From the NCBI RefSeq assembly GCF_900157385.1, contig NZ_LT717699.1, positions 416,524 through 480,523 on the forward strand: DNA of 64,000 nt, read 5' to 3'. The notes under the pieces were generated by a model. It did no database searches, was not told where the DNA came from, and saw nothing but the letters and a program-made list of their open reading frames with translations. Source of the DNA: Mycobacterium terramassiliense (GTDB lineage Bacteria > Actinomycetota > Actinomycetes > Mycobacteriales > Mycobacteriaceae). Shown here in pieces: positions 55,468-64,000 of the stretch; within the stretch, counting starts at the first letter, position 1, and the number at the start of each line of letters is the position of its first letter. Both the position numbers and the translations under genes were made by a program.

Positions 55468-56349
55468 CTACCCGAACTGCGGGCCCGGCGGCGGGCCGGG
55501 TGGCGGTCCGGCCTGGTAGCCGCCCGGCACCAGCGGCACGACCTGGCCGCCGGACAGCTTGCGGTAGGTGTAGATCAGCACGAGCACGGCGAGCGGCGCC
55601 CCGACGAGCAGGCCCACGCCGCAGGCCACCGCGCCGATGAACAATGCGGCCACCTGGACCAGCCACGCCAGCAGGGAGTTGGCGAAGTTCGACGAGACGG
55701 TCGTGAAGCTGGACTTCAGCCCCTCGATGGCGTTCTGCGACCGGTCGATGACGAACGGGACGGTGAACTGCGCGAAGATGCCCACGATGAGGCCGGGGAT
55801 GACGAAGCACGCCGAGGCGATCGAGGTCAGGATTCCCACGATGATCGCCGCCAGGATCACCATGCCGAGGTTGCGCGGCTTGAAGAACGAACCGAGGCCG
55901 ACCTGCCGCCCGTCGGCGATGTCGAGGACTCCGGACAGGAATGCGGACTCGGCGTAGATGATCACCGCGTACATGAGTATGTAGCCGACGATCATTAGGG
56001 CCAAGCCGCTGGCGCTGATGTTCGCGGTGGTGGTGGCGTAGCCGTCGGAGTTGGTCGTGGTGGTGGTCGAGCCCATGCTGCCGCCGACGGGGATCAGGGC
56101 GTAGGCGGCGCCGGCCAACGCCAGGTAGATGAGGGTGGCCACGATCAACGGGACCGAGTTCTGCGAGAACTTGCCCCACGCCCAGCTGAACGCCTCGCCC
56201 ACGCTGTATTGCGGGCCCGGCGGTGGCGGCGGGCCCGCAATACAGCGTGGGCGAGGCGTTCAGCTGGGCGTGGGGCAAGTTCTCGCAGAACTCGGTCCCG
56301 TTGATCGCGGGGGGACGTTCTGGCCTGGGTACTCGGGAGGCTGGCTCAT
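55468..56349 (-). pseudogene. Pro/Gly-rich polytopic membrane protein (Rv2560-like), interrupted by an inverted duplication
   Basis: The start is ATG 56349 (M-S-Q-P-P-E-Y-P-G-Q-N-V-P-P). After 29 codons the frame meets TGA at 56260-56262 inside an inverted copy of the gene's own downstream sequence. The same frame is open again before P-P-P-P-G-P-Q-Y-S-V-G-E-A-F-S and runs to 55468 (from V56202, 244 codons), through five or six membrane segments and a C-terminal G-P-P-P-G-P-P-P-G-P tail. Without the repeat the gene would code for a membrane protein with a Pro-rich N-terminal linker. The function is unknown. The 3' fragment could still be translated from the GTG at 56202. Confidence 0.8.
56142..56307. 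repeat. Perfect inverted repeat, 78-bp arms, 10-base spacer
   Basis: The left arm 56142-56219 and right arm 56230-56307 are exact reverse complements, separated by GCGGTGGCGG. On the gene's strand the left arm is the normal coding copy (it encodes V-G-E-A-F-S-W-A-W); the right arm is the inverted copy that adds a stop codon. Both arms end at GC-rich proline-linker sequence. Confidence 0.95.
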
Positions 56350-56454
56350 GTCCGTCCTAGCTGCTGGATTCAACTTGTGGGCACGCGCATCCAAACTCGG
56401 CAAACCGGAACTTAGCAAATAACTGCCCGGGGCGCGCCGTCGGCACGACGTGGT

Positions 56455-57768
56455 ATGCCTGAAACCGTGCCCGACGGTCTGTTTGACCTCCCCGGCGCAC
56501 CGCGGACAACCGACCACGGCCTGGGCGTGTCGGCCGGTGCGCCCCTGGCCGTGCGGATGCGGCCGGCATCGCTGGACGAGGTGGTGGGGCAGGACCACCT
56601 GCTGACGCCCGGGTCGCCGCTGCGCCGCCTGGCGGAGGGCTCGGGCATGGCGTCGGTCATCCTGTACGGCCCGCCGGGCAGCGGAAAGACGACCCTGGCG
56701 GCGCTGATCTCGCAGGCCACCGGGCGCCGGTTCGAGGCGCTGTCGGCGCTGTCGGCCGGGGTCAAGGAGGTCCGGGCCGTCATCGACGTCGCTCGCCGGG
56801 CCCTGCTTTCGGGCGAGCAGACCGTCCTGTTCATCGACGAGGTGCACCGGTTCTCCAAGACCCAGCAGGACGCGCTGCTGTCCGCCGTGGAGAACCGGGT
56901 GGTGTTGCTGGTGGCCGCGACCACCGAAAACCCGTCGTTCTCCGTGGTGGCGCCGCTGCTGTCGCGGTCGCTGATCCTGCAGCTGCGGCCGCTGACCCCC
57001 GACGACGTCCGCACCGTCGTCCAGCGCGCCGTCGCGCCGGAGGCCGTCGACCTGCTGGTGCAGCTGGCCGCGGGCGACGCCCGCCGGGCCCTGACCGCGC
57101 TGGAGGTCGCCGCCGAGGCCGGCGAAGCCGTCAGCGTCGAGACCATCGAGCAGTCCCTCGACAAGGCCGCGGTGCGTTACGACCGCGACGGCGACCAGCA
57201 CTACGACGTCGTCAGCGCCTTCATCAAGTCGGTGCGCGGCTCCGACGTCGACGCCGCGCTGCACTATCTGGCCCGCATGCTCATCGCCGGGGAGGACCCG
57301 CGGTTCGTCGCGCGCCGGCTGATGATCCTGGCCAGCGAGGACGTCGGCCTGGCCGACCCGACGGCGCTGCCGACCGCGGTCGCCGCCGCCCAGACCGTGG
57401 CGCTGATCGGCATGCCCGAGGCCCAGCTGACGCTGGCGCACGCCACCATCCATCTGGCCACCGCGCCGAAGTCGAACGCGGTCACCACCGCGCTGGCAGC
57501 GGCGATGGACGACATCAGGGCGGGCAGGGCCGGGCTGGTGCCGCCCCACCTGCGCGACGGGCACTACTCCGGTGCCGCGGGGCTGGGCAACGCCCAGGGC
57601 TACAAGTACTCCCACGACGATCCCGATGGCGTTGTGGCGCAACAATATCCGCCGGATGAGCTGGTGGGCGTGGACTACTATCGGCCCACCGGCCGCGGCG
57701 GCGAACGCGAGCTGGCCGGCCGGCTGGACCGGCTGCGCGCGATCATCCGCAAGAAGGGACGGGCATGA
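56455..57768 (+). CDS. rarA: Replication-associated recombination protein A (RarA/MgsA family AAA ATPase)
   Basis: A 437-residue AAA+ protein related to clamp loaders and to RuvB, acting at stalled replication forks. Walker A is G-P-P-G-S-G-K-T-T, Walker [10 protein letters not shown], sensor 1 A-A-T-T-E-N-P-S-F; the MgsA C-terminal part has [11 protein letters not shown] and G-Y-K-Y-S-H-D. The ATG at 56455 precedes the conserved D-G-L-F-D-L. It overlaps the next small gene by ATGA. Confidence 0.94.
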   Translation: MPETVPDGLFDLPGAPRTTDHGLGVSAGAPLAVRMRPASLDEVVGQDHLLTPGSPLRRLAEGSGMASVILYGPPGSGKTTLAALISQATGRRFEALSALSAGVKEVRAVIDVARRALLSGEQTVLFIDEVHRFSKTQQDALLSAVENRVVLLVAATTENPSFSVVAPLLSRSLILQLRPLTPDDVRTVVQRAVAPEAVDLLVQLAAGDARRALTALEVAAEAGEAVSVETIEQSLDKAAVRYDRDGDQHYDVVSAFIKSVRGSDVDAALHYLARMLIAGEDPRFVARRLMILASEDVGLADPTALPTAVAAAQTVALIGMPEAQLTLAHATIHLATAPKSNAVTTALAAAMDDIRAGRAGLVPPHLRDGHYSGAAGLGNAQGYKYSHDDPDGVVAQQYPPDELVGVDYYRPTGRGGERELAGRLDRLRAIIRKKGRA

Positions 57769-58100
57769 AAACCTTCACGGACGAGGAGATGGGCCGGTTG
57801 CTGCCCACCGCCAAGCCCTACAGCGTCGTGATCCTCAACCGCGGCCCGAGGTTCGGCGACGAGTCGTCGCCGGGGCTCATCTGGGAGCACGGCCGGCGCA
57901 ACTTCGGCCTGCGCGACGACGGCGTGCTGGCGGTGGTGCTGCCGGTCACCGACTCCTCCGACGTGTGCGGCATCGGGGTGTTCGCCGCGACGCTCGAGGA
58001 GACCACCGCCCTCATGGACGACGACCCGGGGGTGGCGGCGGGTGTCTTCACCTACCAGGTGCACCCCTGCCGCGGGTTCCCCGGGGACGCGCTGCCGTAA
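57765..58100 (+). CDS. Small conserved protein, possibly YCII-like
   Basis: A 111-residue protein co-transcribed with rarA (ATGA overlap). It has [10 protein letters not shown], a central [10 protein letters not shown] and the end [12 protein letters not shown]. The alternating strand and helix pattern and acidic D-D-D-P-G-V resemble YCII-type dimeric ferredoxin-like folds, but the match is weak. No catalytic residue can be named. Confidence 0.75.
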   Translation: MKTFTDEEMGRLLPTAKPYSVVILNRGPRFGDESSPGLIWEHGRRNFGLRDDGVLAVVLPVTDSSDVCGIGVFAATLEETTALMDDDPGVAAGVFTYQVHPCRGFPGDALP

Positions 58101-58103
58101 GAC

Positions 58104-58727
58104 CTAGACGAGCTCGGGCACCCGCAGGTGGGCGATCGCCAGCTCGAACTCGGCCACGTCCACCACCTCGGCGCCCAGGTCGCGGACCCGCCTGCTGCGC
58201 AGCTCGGTGGCGCGGTCGCGGTTGCGGGCCATCGCGTCGATGCTGTCGAACGTCGAGCAGGACACCGCCCGGCGGCACGCCGGGTGATCGACCATCAGGC
58301 TGGCGCTGCAGAACCCGTCGAGCTTCTCCATCTCCGGGAGCACCGCCATCCGGTAGAAGTCCAGCGAACGGCTCAGCTGGTCCGGCACCACCTTGAGCCA
58401 GGTCGCCCGCACGCATGCCCCGTCGGCCGAGTGGTGGTCGCGGTGCAGCAGGGCGATGTCCCACTCTTCGACCTTGGCGCTGCCGTCGAACATCAACGCG
58501 GCGCGATCCCGCACCGGCGCGACCCGCTCGGCGCTGGCGCGCATCGCCTCCATCGTCTGCCAGGCGCTGGTGGCGATGCATCTGCCGGACTGGCGGTCCA
58601 CCAACAACGACAGCCCGACATACCCGTTCATCTCCTGCAGCGCGGGCATGACGACATCGCGAACGTGCGCGATGCCGATGTCGACCGAAAGGGGCTGGGC
58701 CTGGATGGTGGTAGAGCGTGCGTACAT
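58104..58727 (-). CDS. Tandem ferredoxin-like (ABM-type) domain protein, Rv2557/Rv2558-like
   Basis: A 207-residue protein from ATG 58727, with GGGAGG 8 bases upstream. Its two halves repeat one pattern ([17 protein letters not shown] and [17 protein letters not shown]), as in antibiotic-biosynthesis-monooxygenase-type barrels. M. tuberculosis has two such paralogues that I recall as starvation-induced; here there is one. No cofactor motif is visible. It converges with the small rarA-linked gene, 3 bases apart. Confidence 0.85.
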   Translation of the reverse strand: MYARSTTIQAQPLSVDIGIAHVRDVVMPALQEMNGYVGLSLLVDRQSGRCIATSAWQTMEAMRASAERVAPVRDRAALMFDGSAKVEEWDIALLHRDHHSADGACVRATWLKVVPDQLSRSLDFYRMAVLPEMEKLDGFCSASLMVDHPACRRAVSCSTFDSIDAMARNRDRATELRSRRVRDLGAEVVDVAEFELAIAHLRVPELV

Positions 58728-58849
58728 GGTCGGGCCTCCCGTGTCGGGGCTTGTATCTCACCGGGCCCCGGTGGGCTCCACCGGTCCCACCAAATACCTT
58801 CCTCCTAGGGGGCAATCCGCCGCAATGGGCGCCGCGGGTGCGGGCGCCG

Positions 58850-58855
58850 TAGGCT
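58850..58855 (+). promoter_or_regulatory. Possible -10 element (TAGGCT) for a leaderless yjbQ transcript
   Basis: TAGGCT ends 7 bases before the GTG at 58863. That spacing places the transcription start at or next to the start codon, as in the leaderless mRNAs common in mycobacteria. Confidence 0.5.
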
Positions 58856-58862
58856 GGAGCGG

Positions 58863-59264
58863 GTGCATACCGATGTCCTGGAGGTGGACACCGCGCGCCG
58901 CCGCGTCGTCGACCTGACCGACGCGGTGCGCCGGTTCTGCTTCAGCTATGGCGACGGCCTGTGCAACGTGTTCGTCCCGCACGCGACGGCCGGGGTCGCG
59001 ATCATCGAGACCGGCGCCGGCTCCGACGACGACCTGGTCGACACGCTGGAACGGCTGTTGCCGCGCGACGACCGCTACCGGCACGCGCACGGCTCGGCGG
59101 GGCACGGCGCCGACCATGTGCTGCCGGCGATCGTCGCGCCGTCGGTGACGGTGCCGGTCGCCAGCGGCGACCCCCAGCTGGGAACCTGGCAAAGCATCGT
59201 GCTGGTCGACCTCAACCGGGACAACCCGCGGCGGTCGGTGCGGTTGAGCTTCCTGGAGGGCTAG
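58863..59264 (+). CDS. YjbQ/UPF0047 family protein (Rv2556c-like)
   Basis: A 133-residue protein from GTG 58863. It carries the family signature C-N-V-F-V-P-H-A-T-A-G-V and a downstream H-A-H-G-S-A-G-H-G-A-D-H, whose histidines form the presumed metal site. Some relatives show thiamine phosphate synthase activity in complementation tests; the true role is unclear. No ribosome site precedes the GTG, and a TAGGCT element 7 bases upstream suggests a leaderless start. alaS follows 63 bases later. Confidence 0.9.
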   Translation: MHTDVLEVDTARRRVVDLTDAVRRFCFSYGDGLCNVFVPHATAGVAIIETGAGSDDDLVDTLERLLPRDDRYRHAHGSAGHGADHVLPAIVAPSVTVPVASGDPQLGTWQSIVLVDLNRDNPRRSVRLSFLEG

Positions 59265-59269
59265 CTGTC

Positions 59270-59275
59270 TAGGCT
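59270..59275 (+). promoter_or_regulatory. Possible -10 element (TAGGCT) for alaS
   Basis: TAGGCT lies 52 bases upstream of the alaS GTG in the yjbQ-alaS gap. The same hexamer recurs before ruvC, secD and yjbQ in this window. Confidence 0.42.
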
Positions 59276-59327
59276 GGGAATCCCCGATCAAGGCAAGTCG
59301 AAGCGACAGGAAGAAGCGGAACTCAAA

Positions 59328-62033
59328 GTGCAGACACACGAGATCAGGAAGCGATTCCTCGATCATTTCGTGAAGGCGGGCCACACCGAGGTGCCGAGCG
59401 CATCGGTGATCCTCGACGACCCCAACCTGCTGTTCGTCAACGCCGGCATGGTTCAGTTCGTGCCGTACTTCCTGGGCGCACGCACCCCGCCGTACGCCAC
59501 GGCCACCAGCATCCAGAAGTGCATCCGCACCCCCGACATCGACGAGGTGGGCATCACCACCCGGCACAACACCTTCTTCCAGATGGCCGGCAACTTCTCG
59601 TTCGGCGACTACTTCAAGCGCCGCGCGATCGAGCTGGCCTGGTCGCTGCTGACCGATCCCATCGCCGACGGCGGCTACGGCCTGGACCCGAATCGGCTGT
59701 GGGCCACCGTTTTTCACGACGACGACGAGGCCGTGGAGCTCTGGCAGGAGATCGCCGGACTGCCCGCCGAGCGGATCCAGCGCCGCGGCATGGCCGACAA
59801 CTACTGGTCGATGGGCATTCCCGGGCCGTGCGGGCCCTCCTCGGAGATCTACTACGACCGCGGACCCGAGTTCGGCCCGGAGGGCGGCCCCATCGCCAAC
59901 GAGGACCGCTATCTCGAGGTCTGGAACCTGGTGTTCATGCAGAACGAGCGCGGCGAGGGCAGCACCAAGGAGGACTACGCCATCCTCGGGCCGTTGCCGC
60001 GCAAGAACATCGACACCGGCATGGGCGTCGAGCGGATCGCGCTGGTCCTGCAGGGCGTGCACAACGTCTACGAAACCGACCTGCTGCGGCCGATCATCGA
60101 TCTGGTCGCGACGCGCGCGCCGCGTGGCTATGACGAGGGGAACCACGAGGACGACGTGCGCTACCGCGTCATCGCCGACCACAGCCGCACGGCGGCGATC
60201 CTGATCGGCGACGGCGTCAGCCCCGGCAACGACGGGCGCGGCTACGTGCTGCGCCGGCTGCTGCGCCGGGTGATCCGGTCGGCCAAGCTGCTGGGCATCG
60301 AGGAGCCGATCGTCGGCGACCTGATGGCCACCGTGCGGGACTCGATGGGCCCGTCGTATCCCGAACTCGTCACCGACTTCGACCGGATCAGGCGGATCGC
60401 CGTGGCCGAGGAGACGGCGTTCAACCGGACGCTGGCCTCGGGTTCGCGGTTGTTCGACGAGGTGGTCAGCGCGACGAAATCGTCGGGCGCCGCGGTGGTC
60501 TCGGGCTCCGACGCCTTCACCCTGCACGACACCTACGGATTCCCGATCGAGCTCACCCTCGAGATGGCCTCCGAAGCCGGCCTGAAGGTCGACCAGAGCG
60601 GCTTTCACGAGCTGATGCTGCAGCAGCGCCAGCGCGCCAAGGCCGACGCCGCCGCGCGCAAGCACGCGCACGCCGACCTGAGCGCCTACCGCGAGCTGGT
60701 CGACGCCGGGCCCACCGAGTTCACCGGGTTCGACGAGCTGACTTCCGAGGCAAGGATTTTGGGGATCTTCGCCGACGGCAAGCGGGTGCCCGTGGTCGCA
60801 CACGGTTTGCAGGGGGAGGGGGGCGGCGCGGCCCGGGTCGAGCTGGTGCTGGACCGCACCCCGCTCTACGCCGAATCGGGCGGCCAGATCGCCGACGAGG
60901 GCAGCATCAGCGGAACCGGCGCGGGCGGGAGCGCCCGCGCGGCCGTCACCGACGTGCAGAAGATCGCCAAAACGCTGTGGGTGCACCGGGTCAACGTGGA
61001 GTCCGGGGAATTCGTCGAGGGCGACACCGTCGTCGCGGCGGTGGACCCGGGCTGGCGCCGGGGCGCCACCCAGGGGCATTCGGGCACCCACATGGTGCAC
61101 GCCGCGCTGCGACAGGTGCTGGGGCCCAACGCCGTTCAGGCCGGATCGCTCAACAGGCCGGGCTACCTGCGGTTCGACTTCAACTGGCAGGGGCCGCTAA
61201 CGGACACCCAGAGCTCACAAATCCAAGAGGTCACCAACGAGGCGGTGCAGGCCGACTTCGAGGTGCACACCTTCACCGAGAAGCTGGAGAAGGCCAAGGC
61301 GATGGGGGCGATGGCGCTCTTCGGCGAGGCCTACCCCGACGAGGTGCGGGTGGTGGAGATCGGCGGCCCGTTCTCCCTCGAGCTGTGCGGCGGCACCCAC
61401 GTGCACAATTCGGCGCAGATCGGCCCGGTGACCATCCTGGGCGAGTCGTCGATCGGCTCGGGGGTGCGCCGGGTCGAGGCCTACGTCGGGCTGGAGTCGT
61501 TCCGGTACCTGGCCAAGGAGCGCGCGCTGATGGCCGGGTTGGCGTCGTCGCTGAAGGTGCCGTCCGACGAGGTGCCGGCCCGGGTGGCCAACCTGGTCGA
61601 CCGGCTCAAGGCCGCCGAGAAGGAGCTCGAACGCGCCCGCCTGGCGAGCGCCCGCGCGGCCGCGACCAACGCCGCGGCCGGCGCGGAGCGCATCGGTAAC
61701 GTGCGTGTGGTGGCGCAGCGGATGTCGAGCGGGATGACGGCGGCCGACCTGCGCTCCCTGGTGGGCGACGTTCGCGGAAAGCTGGGCCACGACCCGGCGG
61801 TGGTGGCGCTGATCGCCGAAGGCGACGGCGGGACGGTGCCCTACGTGGTTGCCGCCAACCCGGCCGCCCAGGACCTCGGCCTCAGCGCCAACGACCTGGT
61901 CAAAGAGCTTGCCGCGGAAGTCGACGGCCGCGGTGGCGGCAAGGCCGACCTGGCGCAGGGTGCAGGAAAAAATCCGACGGGAATTGACGCCGCGCTTGCT
62001 GCAGTGCGCAGGGCGATAGCGCGGGTCGGTTGA
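59328..62033 (+). CDS. alaS: Alanyl-tRNA synthetase
   Basis: Class II synthetase of 901 residues from GTG 59328 ([10 protein letters not shown]). The catalytic domain has [17 protein letters not shown]; the editing domain has the zinc ligands H-S-G-T-H-M-V-H and C-G-G-T-H-V-H; the C-terminal C-Ala region ends R-A-I-A-R-V-G. The zinc site is complete, so hydrolysis of mis-charged Ser- or Gly-tRNA-Ala should be intact. ruvX starts directly after the stop. Confidence 0.96.
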   Translation: MQTHEIRKRFLDHFVKAGHTEVPSASVILDDPNLLFVNAGMVQFVPYFLGARTPPYATATSIQKCIRTPDIDEVGITTRHNTFFQMAGNFSFGDYFKRRAIELAWSLLTDPIADGGYGLDPNRLWATVFHDDDEAVELWQEIAGLPAERIQRRGMADNYWSMGIPGPCGPSSEIYYDRGPEFGPEGGPIANEDRYLEVWNLVFMQNERGEGSTKEDYAILGPLPRKNIDTGMGVERIALVLQGVHNVYETDLLRPIIDLVATRAPRGYDEGNHEDDVRYRVIADHSRTAAILIGDGVSPGNDGRGYVLRRLLRRVIRSAKLLGIEEPIVGDLMATVRDSMGPSYPELVTDFDRIRRIAVAEETAFNRTLASGSRLFDEVVSATKSSGAAVVSGSDAFTLHDTYGFPIELTLEMASEAGLKVDQSGFHELMLQQRQRAKADAAARKHAHADLSAYRELVDAGPTEFTGFDELTSEARILGIFADGKRVPVVAHGLQGEGGGAARVELVLDRTPLYAESGGQIADEGSISGTGAGGSARAAVTDVQKIAKTLWVHRVNVESGEFVEGDTVVAAVDPGWRRGATQGHSGTHMVHAALRQVLGPNAVQAGSLNRPGYLRFDFNWQGPLTDTQSSQIQEVTNEAVQADFEVHTFTEKLEKAKAMGAMALFGEAYPDEVRVVEIGGPFSLELCGGTHVHNSAQIGPVTILGESSIGSGVRRVEAYVGLESFRYLAKERALMAGLASSLKVPSDEVPARVANLVDRLKAAEKELERARLASARAAATNAAAGAERIGNVRVVAQRMSSGMTAADLRSLVGDVRGKLGHDPAVVALIAEGDGGTVPYVVAANPAAQDLGLSANDLVKELAAEVDGRGGGKADLAQGAGKNPTGIDAALAAVRRAIARVG

Positions 62034-62525
62034 GTGGTCTTGACACAGCACCGCCTCCCCGACCGGCCCGGCGATCCTGATCAGGACCGCGGGCGGGGGC
62101 GGCGGCTGGGCGTCGACGTCGGCAGCGTGCGCATCGGCGTGGCCGCCAGCGACCCCGACGGCATCCTGGCCACCCCGCTGGAAACCGTGCGCCGCGACCG
62201 CTCCGGCAGGCACCTGCGCCGGCTGGCCGAGCTCGCCGCGGAGCTGGAAGCCGTCGAGGTGATCGTCGGGTTGCCGAGGACGCTGGCCGATCGGACCGGG
62301 CCGTCGGCCCAGGACGCGATCGAGTTCGCGGAGGCGCTCGGCCGCCGGATCGCACCCACGCCGGTGCGGCTGGCCGACGAGCGATTGACCACCGTGAGCG
62401 CCCAGCGGTCGCTGCGGGCCGCCGGGGTGCGGGCCAGACAGCAGCGGTCGGTGATCGACCAGGCGGCGGCGGTGGCGATCCTGCAGAGCTGGCTCGACCA
62501 GCGCAGGGGAGCCGGCCATGGTTGA
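62034..62525 (+). CDS. ruvX: Putative pre-16S rRNA nuclease YqgF/RuvX
   Basis: A 163-residue RNase H-fold protein. The active-site aspartate is in [13 protein letters not shown], the glutamate in A-D-E-R-L-T-T, and the C-terminal D-Q-A-A-A-V-A-I-L is typical. It matures 16S rRNA in other bacteria. The GTG at 62034 directly follows the alaS stop. The N-terminal 25 residues are a basic, Pro-rich extension also present, as I recall, in M. tuberculosis. It overlaps mltG by 8 bases. Confidence 0.92.
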   Translation: MVLTQHRLPDRPGDPDQDRGRGRRLGVDVGSVRIGVAASDPDGILATPLETVRRDRSGRHLRRLAELAAELEAVEVIVGLPRTLADRTGPSAQDAIEFAEALGRRIAPTPVRLADERLTTVSAQRSLRAAGVRARQQRSVIDQAAAVAILQSWLDQRRGAGHG

Positions 62526-63771
62526 CAGCGCGCGGCGCGAACGCACCGACCCCGGCGCGGTCGGGGCGCCCCGGCGCGGGATGAGCCGCGTCGACCGCGG
62601 CGCGCGCCGACGCAGCGAACAGCGCAAGAACCGCCGCCGCGTCGCCGGCCGGGTCACCCTGGTGGTGCTCGTCGTGATCGCGGTGGTCGCCGTCTTCGTC
62701 GGCACCAGGCTGTGGAACACGGTGTTCGGATCCGGCGACGACTACACCGGAAACGGCAAGCGCGACATCGTGATTCAGATCCAAGCCGGCGACTCGACGA
62801 CGATGGTCGGGGAGACGCTGCACACCCAGGGCGTGGTCGCCACGGTGCGCGCGTTCGTCAACGCCGCGCACGGCAACGCCGCGATCAACTCGATCCAGCC
62901 CGGCTTCTACCGGATGCGCACGGAAATCCCGGCGGCCAACGCCGTCGCGCGGCTGGCCGATCCGAACAGCCGGGTGGGGCGGCTCGTCATCCCCGAGGGC
63001 CGTCAGCTCGACGACACCACCGACATGAAGACCAACGTGGTGAACCCCGGCATCTTCTCGTTGATCTCCCGCGCCACCTGCGTGGATCTCGACGGCAACA
63101 AGCGCTGCGTCTCGGTGGACGACTTGCGCGTGGCGGCCTCCGACAGCGCGCCGACGAGCCTGGCGGTGCCGCCGTGGGCGGTCGAGCCGGTCACCGAGCT
63201 GGGCAAGGACCACCGCCGGATCGAGGGCCTGATCGCGCCGGGGACCTTCAACGTCGATCCCTCGGCGTCGGCCGAAAGCATTCTGACGAGCCTGATCAGC
63301 GCGGGCGCCGTCGAGTACGCGAAGTCCGGTTTGGTGGATTCCGCGCAGGCCATGGGGTTGTCGCCCTACGACATCCTGGTGGTCGCGTCGCTGGTGCAGC
63401 AGGAATCCAACACGCAGGACTTCCCGAAGGTGGCGCAGGTCATCTACAACCGGCTGCACGCCCACCACACACTGGAGTTCGACTCGACCGTGAACTATCC
63501 GCTGGACCGCCGCGAGGTCGCCACCACCGACGCCGACCGCGGCCAGCGGACCCCGTGGAACACCTACGTGTCCCAGGGCCTGCCCGCCACCGCGATCTGC
63601 TCGCCCGGCGTCGACGCGTTGCGCGCGGCCGAGCATCCGGAGCCGGGGGACTGGCTGTACTTCGTCACCATCGATGCCCAGGGCACGACGCTGTTCACGA
63701 AGGATTATCAGCAGCATTTGGCCAACATCGAGCTGGCTAAGCGCAACGGTGTCCTCGACTCAGCCCGCTAA
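62518..63771 (+). CDS. mltG: Endolytic murein transglycosylase MltG (YceG family)
   Basis: A 417-residue membrane enzyme cutting glycan strands during peptidoglycan synthesis. A basic Arg-rich start ([12 protein letters not shown]) precedes one membrane helix ([13 protein letters not shown]). The LysM-like part is followed by the YceG catalytic region with S-L-V-Q-Q-E-S-N (catalytic Glu), F-D-S-T-V-N-Y and [10 protein letters not shown]. The ATG at 62518 lies within ruvX. It overlaps aroE by 23 bases. The order alaS-ruvX-mltG-aroE is widespread in actinobacteria. Confidence 0.94.
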   Translation: MVDSARRERTDPGAVGAPRRGMSRVDRGARRRSEQRKNRRRVAGRVTLVVLVVIAVVAVFVGTRLWNTVFGSGDDYTGNGKRDIVIQIQAGDSTTMVGETLHTQGVVATVRAFVNAAHGNAAINSIQPGFYRMRTEIPAANAVARLADPNSRVGRLVIPEGRQLDDTTDMKTNVVNPGIFSLISRATCVDLDGNKRCVSVDDLRVAASDSAPTSLAVPPWAVEPVTELGKDHRRIEGLIAPGTFNVDPSASAESILTSLISAGAVEYAKSGLVDSAQAMGLSPYDILVVASLVQQESNTQDFPKVAQVIYNRLHAHHTLEFDSTVNYPLDRREVATTDADRGQRTPWNTYVSQGLPATAICSPGVDALRAAEHPEPGDWLYFVTIDAQGTTLFTKDYQQHLANIELAKRNGVLDSAR

Positions 63772-64000
63772 GAAGGCGGGGGTGCTCGGGCGCCCCATCG
63801 CGCATTCGAAGTCCCCGGACCTGCACCTGGCCGCGTACCGGGCGCTGGGGCTGCACGACTGGACCTACGAGCGCATCGACTGCGGCGCCGAGGAGTTGCC
63901 GGGCGTGGTCAGCGGATTCGGGCCGGAATGGGTCGGGGTGTCGGTGACCATGCCGGGCAAATTCGCCGCCCTGCGGTTCGCCGACGAGCGCACCGAGCGC
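63749..64000 (+). CDS. aroE: Shikimate dehydrogenase AroE, N-terminal part (3' end outside window)
   Basis: The first 84 codons of aroE run to the edge of the window. AroE reduces 3-dehydroshikimate to shikimate with NADPH. The substrate motif H-S-K-S-P-D-L-H and the catalytic-lysine segment V-S-V-T-M-P-G-K-F-A-A-L are intact. The GTG at 63749 lies inside the mltG end (23-base overlap) and gives V-S-S-T-Q-P-A-K-K; no nearer start gives the N-terminal strand G-V-L-G-R-P-I. Confidence 0.92.
   Translation, partial: MSSTQPAKKAGVLGRPIAHSKSPDLHLAAYRALGLHDWTYERIDCGAEELPGVVSGFGPEWVGVSVTMPGKFAALRFADERTER

Noticed and set aside
1..64000. tRNA, rRNA and riboswitch genes searched for by eye.
   Set aside because: No cloverleaf with a GTTCRA-type T loop or rRNA sequence was seen in the short intergenic gaps; a covariance-model scan would be needed to exclude small RNAs.

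Overview
The window is about 64 kb of very GC-rich, densely packed chromosome from a Mycobacterium, most likely a slow-growing non-tuberculous species. The gene order matches, in reverse orientation, the M. tuberculosis H37Rv block from about Rv2611c (PatA) to Rv2552c (AroE); these Rv correspondences come from memory of that genome, not from a search. Mycobacterium-specific content supports the call: PimA/PatA of phosphatidylinositol mannoside synthesis, an F420-type oxidoreductase, a PE_PGRS protein, a REP13E12-type HNH protein, mycobacterial LexA boxes and TAGGCT/TAGACT-like -10 elements. The species cannot be fixed from the sequence alone.

Layout. 1-2.7 kb: end of patA, pimA and a membrane-anchored Nudix protein. 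2.7-5.9 kb: pdxS-tesB-pdxT (PLP synthesis) and a YebC regulator. 5.9-10.2 kb: a methyltransferase converging on a speE-DUF350-DUF4247-DUF2617-DUF4178 operon. 10.2-12.5 kb: SOS-controlled ruvCAB. 12.5-14.6 kb: two paralogous membrane proteins around a DUF1304 gene, ending in a strong hairpin. 14.6-19.6 kb: carboxylic acid reductase and gabT. 19.7-27.6 kb: yajC-secD-secF-lipoprotein-apt-rel. 27.7-33.7 kb: an accessory insert with a cyclase/AAA regulator, a PE_PGRS gene, a LuxR remnant and a Ser/Thr kinase fused to a cyclophilin. 33.8-36.7 kb: ppiB, glyoxalase II-like hydrolase, hisS. 36.8-39.4 kb: HNH protein and a radical SAM protein, each behind a perfect LexA box. 39.4-49.4 kb: purple acid phosphatase-like protein, secreted protein, zinc peptidase, SRPBCC protein, PanE-like reductase, aspS, F420-type protein, FUSC protein, YjbR-like protein, transglutaminase and a zinc-ribbon metallopeptidase. 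49.4-55.4 kb: alpha-E/ATP-grasp and transglutaminase/DUF2126 giants. 55.5-64 kb: a broken membrane-protein gene, rarA, small ORFs, yjbQ, alaS, ruvX, mltG and the start of aroE.

Many gene pairs overlap by ATGA or GTGA, so most runs on one strand are probably operons. Three functional themes stand out: DNA damage (ruvCAB, HNH, radical SAM, rarA, ruvX), protein export (yajC-secDF) and translation (hisS, aspS, alaS). No tRNA, rRNA or CRISPR array was seen, and no gene-free gap exceeds 300 bases.

The two most unusual structural features are perfect inverted duplications in secD (30-bp arms) and in a membrane-protein gene near 56.2 kb (78-bp arms). Each lies at a proline-rich linker and breaks the reading frame. 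They look like fold-back or assembly artefacts, or template-switch mutations. The most unusual gene is the predicted membrane receptor kinase whose outer domain is a cyclophilin, beside the ppiB gene it resembles.
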